This document shows, piece by piece, positions 36,151 to 45,155 of a stretch of 64,000 bases of DNA (positions are counted from its first letter, which is position 1; every line of letters begins with the position of its first letter). This stretch comes from Hypomyces perniciosus. Its lineage: Eukaryota > Ascomycota > Sordariomycetes > Hypocreales > Hypocreaceae. The notes beneath the pieces are model-generated. The model worked only from the letters and a program-made list of their open reading frames with translations, did not search any database and was not told the DNA's origin. The translations under genes were made by a program, and so were the position numbers. The DNA lies in assembly GCA_008477525.1 (NCBI GenBank), contig SPDT01000006.1, forward strand, positions 337,501-401,500. The letters run 5' to 3'.

Positions 36151-37807
36151 ATAGCTAATATTCTTTAACTATTATCTTTAATTCAAAATATAGTAAATTT
36201 TTATTATTACTTTTATCATTTAATTTTTTTAAAAATATAATTTATTAATTATTACTTTATAGCCTTTTTACAGGTAATATTAATTATTTCTTAATTCTTT
36301 TTTTCTTATATAAATTTTACAGTTAATTAAAGTTCCTTAAAGTAAATACTACTTTCTTTTATTATAGGCAATTCCTTTATAGGTAATAAAGTTAAACTAG
36401 TTTTAGTGCAGTTCCTTTATAATTTAATTAATCTTTCTGTCTTTTAAGGCAGGTTTATACTTTATATACTTTTACATTTACTATTTTTAAAGTTTTTCCT
36501 ATAAGTAAATAGCGTATTTATTTTTCTAGCAGTATATATAGTCTAGCAATAAATATAGGGTATTATTAGCTTATTATAAATACTAATCCTGTAATTTATT
36601 TTGCTTATATATAATATACTTTAAGCTATTATATTCCAAGTAATATTATTAATTGCATTTAAACCTTCTATTATAGTAAAAGTACTACTCTATTAATTTC
36701 TTTTAATAGTAGATATGATATCCTTTAAACTTATATCTTTTAAGACTTTATAGCTGGCGATATTCCTTTAAGGTTTTAGTATTTTATTTAATAATAATAA
36801 CTTTAAGGTCTTAATACTATATAGTTATAATCTATTCTTTAAAAGCATTATAATCCTATACCTATTTTATAAAGTAGAATAGGATTTTAATTAGGAATAT
36901 ATTATATTTTACTTTCTTTTAAAAGTATACTATATACCTATATATAATGCAAGTAACCTAGGATATAGTATAGTATTCTTTATAGTTAAGGTTATTTACA
37001 GTATAGTCTCTTTATTTATAAATATATATAAATTCCACTTATATAGCTAGGGCAGTTAAAACTACTTTAATAATTATTTTATTATTAGCTCTGTTTTATA
37101 TATAAAGCTATTTATATAGGCGTAAATATATCCTATTTTATTATATACTTATAGCAATTCTTTCAACTATATAAAGGTAATATTCATTTAAGTTATTTCT
37201 AAGATTACTATATATTAGTAGTATATTTTCTAGTTTTAAAGGTATAGCACTATATAGTAATAGTCTATATTATAAAGGATTATTCTTATCTTTATTATTA
37301 AAGTTACTGCTGCTAGTTTATCCTTTATTACCTATAGTAATTTAATTTAAATATTAATAATCGATTATAGCAACTAATTATTTATTTAAAATACTATTAT
37401 CTTTATTTAACTTTATATAACTAAAGTCTAGGTATTATTTTATTAAACTGTCTAGGTATAGTAAATACCTATTCGCTCTATCTCCTTTAAAAATATCTTT
37501 AAGAGTTAAAGATTTAGGTCTTAACTAGTATCCCCTTTAGTTTATTATAGATATCTTTTTAAATTGTTTCAGGTACTATCTGCTTTTATCTTTACTGGAT
37601 TTATAAATAAGGCAGCTATTATTATAGTATATAGTCTAGTTAAATAATATATAATTAATAGTTTTTAAAACTATATTAACTTTTTATTTAGGTTTTAGCG
37701 CAGGCTTTTAAGGTTTATTAGTTTTTAGCTTTTATAAAGCTTTATAGTCCTTTAAAAAGTATTTTAGTTTATTATAGTTATAATAAATAACTTTCGCTTT
37801 TCCTTTT

Positions 37808-37883
37808 TGTCATATAGTATATAAGGTTACTTATTTACGCAGATTGTATAGAGCTTCACTTTTACTGGATTTATAGTCTGACA
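37808..37883 (+). repeat. 5' LTR of 446-bp mini-element
   Basis: 76 bp, TGTCATATAG to GTCTGACA, with a TATATAAG box about 10 bp from its start that could serve as its promoter. Confidence 0.92.
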
Positions 37884-37896
37884 GTTATAAGCCCGG
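37884..37896 (+). promoter_or_regulatory. Primer-binding site, half initiator tRNA-Met
   Basis: GTTATAAGCCCGG immediately follows the LTR. It differs from the site at 27899-27911 by one G to A and is complementary to the anticodon arm of initiator tRNA-Met. Confidence 0.65.
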
Positions 37897-38164
37897 TATC
37901 GTTTCGCGCAAAATTATCTGATATAGCTCTAGGTTGCAAGTTCGATTCTGTCCTGGAGGAATTAAAATACGCTAGGGTTCCCACTATTTGGGGGAATTAA
38001 AATAAAAAGCCGAAGAAAGTCCTAGTTTAACTAGATCTAGGCAAAAGTCCTAGTTTAACCAGATCTAGGCACTGCAGCTATGGTTAAGGTTAGCAGAAAA
38101 GTCCTCTGCGCCCTGCCCTTTATATAGGATTACAGGGAATACAGGCGCTCTATCTGGACTATTG

Positions 38165-38177
38165 CACCTGGGGGGTG
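38165..38177 (+). promoter_or_regulatory. Polypurine tract of 446-bp mini-element
   Basis: CACCTGGGGGGTG abuts the 3' LTR; the run of six G is the likely plus-strand primer. Confidence 0.75.
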
Positions 38178-38253
38178 TATTATATAGTATATAAGGTTAC
38201 TTATCTACGCAGATTGTATAGAGCTTTACTTTTGCTGGATTTGTGGTCTAATA
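38178..38253 (+). repeat. 3' LTR of 446-bp mini-element
   Basis: 76 bp, collinear with 37808-37883. The terminal TGTCA and TGACA are here TATTA and TAATA. Confidence 0.92.
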
Positions 38254-39349
38254 CTTTTTAAATAGCATTTAGATTTATTTAATTAAGCCTTTTATTATTA
38301 AAGCTAGCAATATATTTTTATTGCTTTTTACTTTAGTTTATATATCTTTAATATTTATAAATTTATTTAAATTACTATTATCTTTTTTTTATATTTAAAT
38401 TGAGTTTATAAAGTAAATTATTAATATTTATATATTTTTTAATAAACTTAGTAATGCCTTTATTACAGGGGAACTTATAGGCTTCCCTTTTAACTTTTAG
38501 TTTAAGTCTATTATAAAAACGTTTAATAAAAGTAAAGTTTCTTTATTTAACTTTAAAAATATAGTTTTTAAAGTATATAGTATAGTTAAAGTATTTTCCT
38601 TTCTAGATTAAGTTTATAAGTTTATTTTCTGCAGTATATTCTTTATTTATATTATTAAAGATATTCTTTAATTTTTCTTTAAACTAATTATAACTAGCGA
38701 ATATAGTTTACATTTATTTATTAATATTAGCTTTATTATTAAAGAAATCCCTTTAAGTAAATTTAAACTACTTTAAGGCATTCCTTTTAAGTTATTTAAC
38801 AGCTAAAAGAATCTTATTAGTTTTTATACTAAAGCTAGTTAAAAAGTAGGTGAAATAGTTATATAGTTAAGTAAGAAATAGTTAAAGTGCTATAGTACTT
38901 TTATTAAAGTCTTTAAAGGGTTATATTTTAAGCGACTCTCTTAAATCCCTTTAAAGTTAATTCCCTTTAAGGTTTAGTATAGGGTTTAGAGCAGGTACAG
39001 GTAATATTTAGTTCTATAAGTCTATAATAGCTGCTTACTATTAATAAATTACTTACTAAAGTTTAGCATTTTTAGCGACTAAATATTAATAGCGTTATTC
39101 CTGTTCTATATAGTTGGCTTCTATATATTAAAAGGCTTTTTCTATATAAATGCAGAGTTGTTCCGTTTTGTCGGCTTTATCTTTATTTTCGCTTCCATTT
39201 ATATTATTATCTTTATTATAGTCCTGTCTTTAGTAAGGAGGTAGAGTAGAGGGTAGAGTGTTAGGGTTATTGGAAGAGGATACTACAGCAGATATACTTG
39301 CAATATTGCTTAAGATTCTTAATAGCCTTTTAAATAAAAGTTATTAATG

Positions 39350-39736
39350 TATAATAATCTGGGTTGATTTTTAAGGGATAAATTAAGGCTTATAGGTTTA
39401 TATTAATAAAGAGGTTAAGGATAAATACTAAGCAGGGTAATATAGTTATAATTCTGTAAAATAGGCAGTTTTAGTAAATGCAATTTATTAACAATTATCT
39501 AAATAAATATACTAAATAAGTAATAAGCCAGTTATATATATATAAAAGGAATAATTGTAGATTACCTTAGATTATATTTATTTTCTTAATAATCTATAGT
39601 AAATCCTTTTATTGGCTTACTAGGATTACTTTATAGTTTATAGTGACCTAAGTAATCCAGTACTAATTAGTTTATTTATCCGAGGTTCCTCTAGGTATAT
39701 ACTATGTTACGTTCTTATAATGGTCGGGCCATAACA
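39350..39736 (-). repeat. 5' LTR of element E1
   Basis: 387 bp, with the well-kept right end GGTCGGGCCATAACA. TSD copy CTTAT follows at 39737-39741. Confidence 0.95.
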
Positions 39737-39741
39737 CTTAT

Positions 39742-40595
39742 TTAAACTATATAAATCTAAGTTATAGATTTCTATAATTAATTTACTTTATAGTTAATAG
39801 CTATATTTAATTGCTTTAACTTATAAAAGTATATTTCTAAAAGTAATAATAGGTTTAAGTCTTTAAAATTAAATAACTTTTTATTTAATAAATAATCCCT
39901 TTACTAGTAAAGGTTATAAGGTTATAGCTTTAAAAGATTAATTTTATAGTAATTAAATACTTTATATAGTTAATTTTATATATACAGCTATTATATCTAA
40001 TCTTTTTAATAGTTTTGCCTTTAAAGGGTATTTATATATAAAGATAAATATTATTTAATATAAAGTATATTTAAAGATAGTTAAATTAATCTTTTTATAA
40101 AACTATATTTTAGTAATCTTTTATAATTTCGCTATTAAATTTACTTTTAAAGTATTCGCGAGTTTTAAAATAGTATTTAAAAGAGTGCTAGTTTTAAGCT
40201 TAATTGCATTATTTAAAATTACTATTTAAATTATTATTTTAGTTTACTTTACTTTTAATAATTCCTCTTTATTCTTAGCGTCTTTGATTCCGCCTTCTTT
40301 ATTATATAGCAGTCTAAATAATATAGCCTTTAAGGTTATAGGTATAGGGTTTAAATCTAGTTACTTTTTCTTAATTAACTGCTTTAATTAAAGCAGTAAT
40401 AGCTCCTTTTTAATTTCTTTATCTGCTTTATTAATTATGTAATATACTTTTATCCTCTTTTAATTATAGGGTTTATAAAAAGAGTTTAATTAAATAATTC
40501 CTTAATTAAAATAGCTTAATTATATTTATCTAAAGGTTTCTTTAATGGGTTTATTTTAGCTAGGTTTATAGAAATTTTCTTAACCCCTTTTATTT
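39742..40595 (-). pseudogene. Host of E1, probably gag side of element G
   Basis: Once E1 and one TSD copy are removed it joins 23222. On the minus strand it would lie upstream of protease and RT of G. No domain is readable. It ends at copy 2 of the ~400-bp repeat. Confidence 0.4.
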
Positions 40596-40999
40596 TGTCG
40601 AGGGGGAATTGGCACTCCAAAACATACACACAACATATACACACACCTATATACAACGACTAGTATCGAGCGCGGGAACCGCGCTCCTAACAGAACCATG
40701 AAGCGGCGATTGAGTAATATAGGGACTAAAAAGATACTGCAGATCATTTGATCATAATGCTGGCAGCCAAAAGCAACCAACAGTTACCTTTATACGCCTC
40801 AGCGACTGTATTCTCATAGGTGGGGTTATATGTTAAAGGGGGAAGAAGGTTATTCTTTATTAAACTAGATCTATCTATATGTCTTTATACTCCCGTGCTT
40901 TCCTAATCTAGTAGCTGCTTAAATAAGCGGCAAACCTTTCTCGGGTAAGCTAAAAGAAAAAAAAAGCGGGTGCGTTGGGCATATTAGTTACCCCCGACA
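40596..40999. repeat. ~400-bp TGTCG...CGACA repeat, copy 2 (best kept)
   Basis: 404 bp with CpG largely intact: TGTCGAGGGGGAATTGGCAC at the left and GTTACCCCCGACA at the right. The termini are short imperfect inverted repeats. No target duplication of 4-9 bp flanks this copy alone. A 66-codon minus-strand open frame (40580-40780) runs over the repeat edge into host DNA and is broken in the other copies, so it is not a gene. A solo LTR is most likely. Confidence 0.65.
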
Positions 41000-42925
41000 A
41001 ATTATTTATATATTATCTCTTTTATTAGTAATTATTTAATCTCTGCCTATAAAGTATATAATATTTATTATTAATCCCTTTATAAGGATTATATTTAACC
41101 TTTATAATATTTAAATTTTAAATATCTCCCTATACTTTACTTTTTTATAAATAATATTAAAGAGTTTAGTTTTATAAAGGTTTAATTCTTAATTAAAAAG
41201 CTAAATTTTATCTTTTTTATAAATAATAGGCTTAATAAAACCTTATTTTAAGCTTTACATAATTCTACTTAAAGCGCTAGTATTTTTTATATATACATTT
41301 TAATAGTTATAACTGCTATAATAAATTAAACTAAAACTAGGGTTTTCTATAGGCTTACCTAAACTATTCTTACTGCTAGGTTATATATTATAAACCTATA
41401 GGCTTTATTATAGGCCAGTTTAATATACTTTTAAAGAGAATAGCTTTTATCCATATAGTATAAATAATATTTAATATTAGTAACTGCCTTTAAGTAATTA
41501 ATAAAAAAGGTATTTAGTATATTATTATATAAAGGGTTTATTATATTAATATTATTAATAGCGATTATTAAAGTAAAAGGTCTTTATTTAGGTTTATTAC
41601 TATTAATAGTAATTTAATAATACTCTTTTTCTTTTAAGTTAATTGCTTTTTCCTTTTATTAAAAAAGCTAAATTACTAGTTTATTAAACTTTTCAAATAA
41701 AGTATTTATTTAATCTTTAAGCTATAAAGTTATAACTAGTTTTATAGGTTTTAGCTATTCTTTTTTTTCATTTTCTTATCTTTAACTTTAATTTAAATAA
41801 ATCTAATAAATCTATAGTTTTAAATAATCCTTTATTAAACTCTTAAAAATAAACTCTTTAAATATTAAGCTCTGCTAGTATGTTATTATAAAAAAGTATC
41901 TAAACCTTAATATATACTAAATCTTTAAAATTATTAATTTCTTTAATCCTTTAAAAAGCTATTACTAGCTAAAATAGCCCTAGTAATATTATGTTCGCGA
42001 TATTATAAAAATATAGTATTATTATCCTTTAACTTCTTTTATTAAACTTTTAATAAAAGTATTAATATTAAAGTAACTAATTTATTGCAGACTATATACT
42101 TATAGGCTTATAGCAATAAAGGTTTTAAAGTTATACTATATATAATTCTAATTATTCTTTATTATATTACTTATAGTATTATATAAGCTTTTATTTTATT
42201 TTATCCTAATTAATACTTTTTTTAATAAAAATCTAAACTATCTTTTATTCCTTTACTTTTATAAATAGTTTTAAATACCTCCCTTAATCTTTAATCAGGA
42301 TTCTTTAATCTTCTATTTTTTACTTATAGCTTCTTGAAAACTAAAATATATTCTTACTAGTAAATTTATTTATAAAATTAATCTTTGTTAATAGCTTTAT
42401 ACCTTCAATATTTTCAAAGGCTTAAATAAAAAAAAGGAATTTTTAAAATAATAACTTCCTTTTCTTTACTAAAAAGCTTAACTTTTCCATAATTTTTATT
42501 ATAATAAATATAAAAGGTGTTAATATTAGGTTAAATATATAATTAAATAATTCTTTCAGTTAAAGGGTTAAAGAAGAGGTTGCGTTTAGTATCTTGGTAA
42601 AAGAAGGTTATTAATTTAATTTAAACTCTTTTACTTTAAGTTAAAGTAAATTGTTAGAGTTTTAATTAAATAGTTTTTTAATAAAAGAATATCCTTTCTC
42701 CTGCAAATTAAAATTATCTAACTTAAATACCTAGCCTTTAAAAGAGTATTCCTTTTTTAAGTAAAAAAAGGATATATTCTTTTAATAAAGGAGCTATAGC
42801 AATATATTCTATTAAAATAAAGAGTTTTTTTATAAAAAAGAAAGATTATATTTATTTATCTAGGCTACTAAAATCAATTAATCTTTTAAAGATAATTTCC
42901 TATATTAATACTAATTATAAGATAT
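41000..42925 (-). pseudogene. Gag-like relic, element not certain
   Basis: RIP-altered. The minus strand around 41050-41700 reads with relatively few stops and gives a helix-rich, Lys/Arg/Glu-rich product, as Gag proteins do, but no catalytic or zinc site is seen. It may be the gag of element G, with the repeat at 44767-45155 as 5' LTR. It is interrupted at 42925 by the GC-rich mini-element (TSD GATAT) and continues at 44046. Confidence 0.4.
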
Positions 42926-43009
42926 TGATACACAATGGGGTGGAAAGGAGAGAATGAATGATAAAAGGGGAAGGGAAGGAAAGGGAAGGATACGCTTTTA
43001 TGCGTATCA
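42926..43009 (-). repeat. 3' LTR of Gag-like mini-element (84 bp)
   Basis: Minus strand: TGATACGCATAAAAGCGTAT, a pyrimidine-rich tract, then ...TTGTGTATCA. The first 20 bases form a hairpin (stem GATACGC/GCGTATC) whose loop holds ATAAAA, a TATA-like box; the CT-rich tract follows, as in fungal promoters. Confidence 0.9.
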
Positions 43010-43013
43010 AATG

Positions 43014-43022
43014 CCCCCCCTA
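43014..43022 (-). promoter_or_regulatory. Polypurine tract of Gag-like mini-element
   Basis: On the minus strand AGGGGGGG lies four to five bases before the 3' LTR. Confidence 0.7.
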
Positions 43023-43032
43023 GAAAAGAAAA

Positions 43033-43719
43033 CTAACCCGACCTCGGGTTATCCCTACTATCCCCGCTACGCCATTGATGAACCCGAACAATATAATGAC
43101 TGACGGCCTCATCCAATAGCCGGCTTGGTGGTTCGAAGCCATATTGATCGATGTGGCGCTTTGTATAGCCGGCTTGCCATTGGGCTAGGCTATCCAGGCG
43201 CTGTCGATCATAAGGCCGGCCTCCAGGAACGCGTTGTTCGAGTCGGCTAGGCTGAACGGAACGGCGTTGTTCAGGGCCGCGTTGTTCGAAACCGCGTTGT
43301 CCAAGTCGGCTAGGTCTAACCAAGCAGCGTTGTTCAGTTTGTCGTGGAACAGGGCTGCGTTGAACGGGGCCGCGTTGTTCAGGTCGGCTAGGTCGGTCGA
43401 ATTGGCGTTGTTCAAGTCGGCTAGGTCGAATAGAGCCGCGTGGTTCGAAGCGGCGTTGTTCGAAGCGTTGGATCCGGCTTGAACGGCTGATGGGCTTGAA
43501 TTCGATCGGGCTAGCTGGGCAGCGCGATTGAAGATGAAGAAAGAGTTGATTACGTGACGGGAAGGTCTGGCGGCACAATCCACAGGTTCGGCGCTGTAGA
43601 TCTTGCTGATATAGCTGGCAGGCCCGCTGTTGTTCGAGCTGATCGAGCTGATCGAATAGGCCCATCACGAAGTCGGTCGAATTGGAAGAAAGAAAGAACG
43701 CCAAACGCGAAGGAAGCAA
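43033..43719 (-). CDS. Gag-like protein of mini LTR element, 228 aa
   Basis: The only intact gene in the window. Residues 46-67 form a zinc finger C-x2-C-x12-H-x4-C with a Phe-Pro-Ser-Arg-Asn core, a C2HC type seen in fungal retroelement Gag-like proteins. Residues 23-43 are Gln/Leu-rich, like a short coiled coil. Residues 70-165 are a basic repeat region built from variants of Arg-Pro-Ser-Arg-Leu-Glu-Gln-Arg, suited to binding RNA. The C-terminus (166-228) is of mixed composition. No protease or RT motif is present. Met19 (43665) is an alternative start. The likely role is RNA packaging into particles of a helper element. The DNA repeats keep other frames open (43185-43583 minus, 43234-43482 plus), which I take as shadows. 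Codons are GC-rich, unlike everything around. Confidence 0.8.
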   Translation of the reverse strand: MLPSRLAFFLSSNSTDFVMGLFDQLDQLEQQRACQLYQQDLQRRTCGLCRQTFPSRNQLFLHLQSRCPASPIEFKPISRSSRIQRFEQRRFEPRGSIRPSRLEQRQFDRPSRPEQRGPVQRSPVPRQTEQRCLVRPSRLGQRGFEQRGPEQRRSVQPSRLEQRVPGGRPYDRQRLDSLAQWQAGYTKRHIDQYGFEPPSRLLDEAVSHYIVRVHQWRSGDSRDNPRSG

Positions 43720-43940
43720 GGAAACGCGTTATCAAACGCCGAAGAACGAAGGAATGAAAGAAAACGCGTTATCCGGCAGGTCTGATCGAGCCGGATTGAA
43801 GCTGCCGTTCAGGCCTGATGAAAGGGACGGCTTAGTCGATTGTAGATAGGTCTGGTTGCAGCTTGGTTGGTATTGGTTGGTTGGTTGCGTTTGGCTGTAT
43901 CTGGCAGCGGAAGCTGGTTACACGATCGGAATCATGAAAA

Positions 43941-43949
43941 TTGCTACCA
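43941..43949 (-). promoter_or_regulatory. Primer-binding site of Gag-like mini-element
   Basis: On the minus strand TGGTAGCAA starts two bases after the 5' LTR. TGGTAGC pairs with a tRNA 3' end ...GCTACCA, as in the Ty1 site for initiator tRNA-Met. The match beyond seven bases is not established. Confidence 0.6.
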
Positions 43950-43951
43950 TA

Positions 43952-44040
43952 TGATACACAATGGGGTGGAAAGGAGAGAATGAATGATAAAAGGGGAAGG
44001 AAAGGAAAGGAAAGGGAAGGATACGCTTTTATGCGTATCA
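43952..44040 (-). repeat. 5' LTR of Gag-like mini-element (89 bp)
   Basis: Same as 42926-43009 with one more GGAAA-type pentamer in the purine-rich (plus-strand) tract. Confidence 0.9.
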
Positions 44041-44045
44041 GATAT

Positions 44046-44766
44046 TAAGTTATTATCCTTTTTATATCTTCTTTAAATATTTTTAATATAAATAAAAACA
44101 GCCTATATACTAGAAATTATAAAAGTAATAAAAATAATACTTTTATTAAATATTAAAGAAAACCCGGCTAAAAATATTAATAAAATTAAAATAAAGTCTC
44201 TATACTAAAAAGTTAAATAATTAATATATCCTTTATTAGCCCCTTATAGCTATTTTACTTATTAACCTACCTACTAGTAAATAAAATAAAGGCTATAATA
44301 GTATATTAATAGTTTAAAGGGGCTTAGGTTATATAATATTAACTATTTTACCTATATATTCGCTTTTACTATAGCGACTAGTCTTTTAATAATTTTCTTT
44401 AAAATCTCAGCTTTTAATTAACAGGTATTATTAACTAGTAGTTTCTTATAATTCCGCTTTTTTATTATATTTGAGCGCATTACGCTTAAGTTAACTAATT
44501 TTAATATGTTTTCGGAAATTATAACTAAATAACCTATATTTTTAGAGTTAAGTATTATATTAATTTATATTAATTAGTTATAGAAGGGGTTTTAGGCTAT
44601 TTCCCTTGATTAATTATTTTATATTTATATAGACTAAGTAAAGCTAGCCTATAATTCTATTAATAGTTAAGTAAAGGTAGGTTTTAGTAGTAGTATAAAA
44701 GTGCCTTTAATAATTAGTTTTTAAAATGCAATCCCTAAAATTTCCCCCTATCTTAATTACCAGTTT
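44046..44766 (-). pseudogene. Host relic, continuation of 41000-42925
   Basis: RIP-altered DNA continuing the host of the GC-rich mini-element. Next to copy 3 of the ~400-bp repeat the minus strand reads CTGGTAATTAAGATAGGG, which could be a TGG-type primer site if that copy is a 5' LTR. No gene is readable. Confidence 0.35.
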
Positions 44767-45155
44767 TATTAAAGGGGAATTGGCACTTTAAAATATATAT
44801 ATACCTATATATAACAACTAGTATTAAGCGCAGGAACCGCGCTCCTAATAGAACTATAAAGCAGCGATTAAGTAATATAAAGACTAAAAGATATTGCAGA
44901 TTATTTAATTATAATGCCAGCAGCTAAAAGTAATTAATAGTTACTTTTATATACTTTAGCGGCCATATTTTTATAAGTAGGGTTATATATTAAAAGAGGA
45001 AAAAGGTCAGTTAATATTAAATTAAGTCTATCTATATATCTTTGTACTCTAATACTTCCTTAATCCAGTAACTGCTTAAATAAATAGCCGACTTTTCTTA
45101 GGTAAACTTAATAAGAAAAATGCAGGTGCGTTAGGTATATTAGTTACCCCCGACA
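44767..45155. repeat. ~400-bp TGTCG...CGACA repeat, copy 3
   Basis: 389 bp. The left end is RIP-altered (TATTAAAGGGG for TGTCGAGGGGG) and the right end ACCCCCGACA is intact. Followed by AACT, the C to T counterpart of the AATT that precedes copy 1. Possibly the 5' LTR of element G. Confidence 0.6.

Larger units (their letters stand above)
37808..38253 (+). mobile_element. Mini LTR element (TRIM-like), 446 bp
   Basis: Two 76-bp direct LTRs (37808-37883, 38178-38253) flank a 294-bp interior with no gene. TSD CTTTT is perfect (37803-37807 and 38254-38258). A purine tract precedes the 3' LTR and a primer site follows the 5' LTR. This is the architecture of terminal-repeat retrotransposons in miniature. 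It has some RIP changes but far fewer than its host E1. The interior holds two tandem ~27-bp units containing AGATCTAGGCA, and the T-arm-like hairpin also seen at 27837. Confidence 0.9.
36151..39349 (-). pseudogene. gag and 5' leader of E1 (broken)
   Basis: Collinear with E2 31111-33851 except for the 446-bp mini-element at 37808-38253. No complete Gag frame remains. Confidence 0.65.
23228..39736 (-). mobile_element. Ty3/gypsy element E1, split by E2
   Basis: The outer LTRs (23228-23613 and 39350-39736) and the TSD (TTTAT/CTTAT, one C to T) define one minus-strand element. It is interrupted between 25892 and 34239 by E2, a copy of the same family. Without E2 it is about 8.2 kb. The order from the right is gag, protease, RT, RNase H, [E2], integrase, an antisense Zn-cluster frame, 3' LTR. 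A 446-bp mini-element sits in its gag part. RIP has broken all genes. Confidence 0.92.
42926..44040 (-). mobile_element. Intact GC-rich mini LTR element with a Gag-like gene
   Basis: 1115 bp, rich in CpG, with no RIP signature. Terminal direct repeats of 84 bp (42926-43009) and 89 bp (43952-44040) differ by one GGAAA-type unit. TSD GATAT is perfect (42921-42925 and 44041-44045). On the minus strand it has a 5' LTR, a primer site, one 228-codon open frame, a G-run purine tract and a 3' LTR. No protease, RT or integrase is encoded, so it needs a helper. This is the plan of small Gag-only LTR elements (TR-GAG type). Confidence 0.9.

Noticed and set aside
40580..40780. 66-codon minus-strand open frame
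   Set aside because: It crosses the edge of the ~400-bp repeat into unrelated host DNA and is broken in copies 1 and 3.
40592..41003. Target duplication around copy 2 of the ~400-bp repeat
   Set aside because: ATTT and AATT differ by a T/A change that RIP cannot make.
43185..43583. 132-codon minus-strand and 82-codon plus-strand frames inside the Gag-like gene
   Set aside because: The GC-rich repeats have periods that keep several frames open. Only the 228-codon frame has a zinc finger and spans the element.
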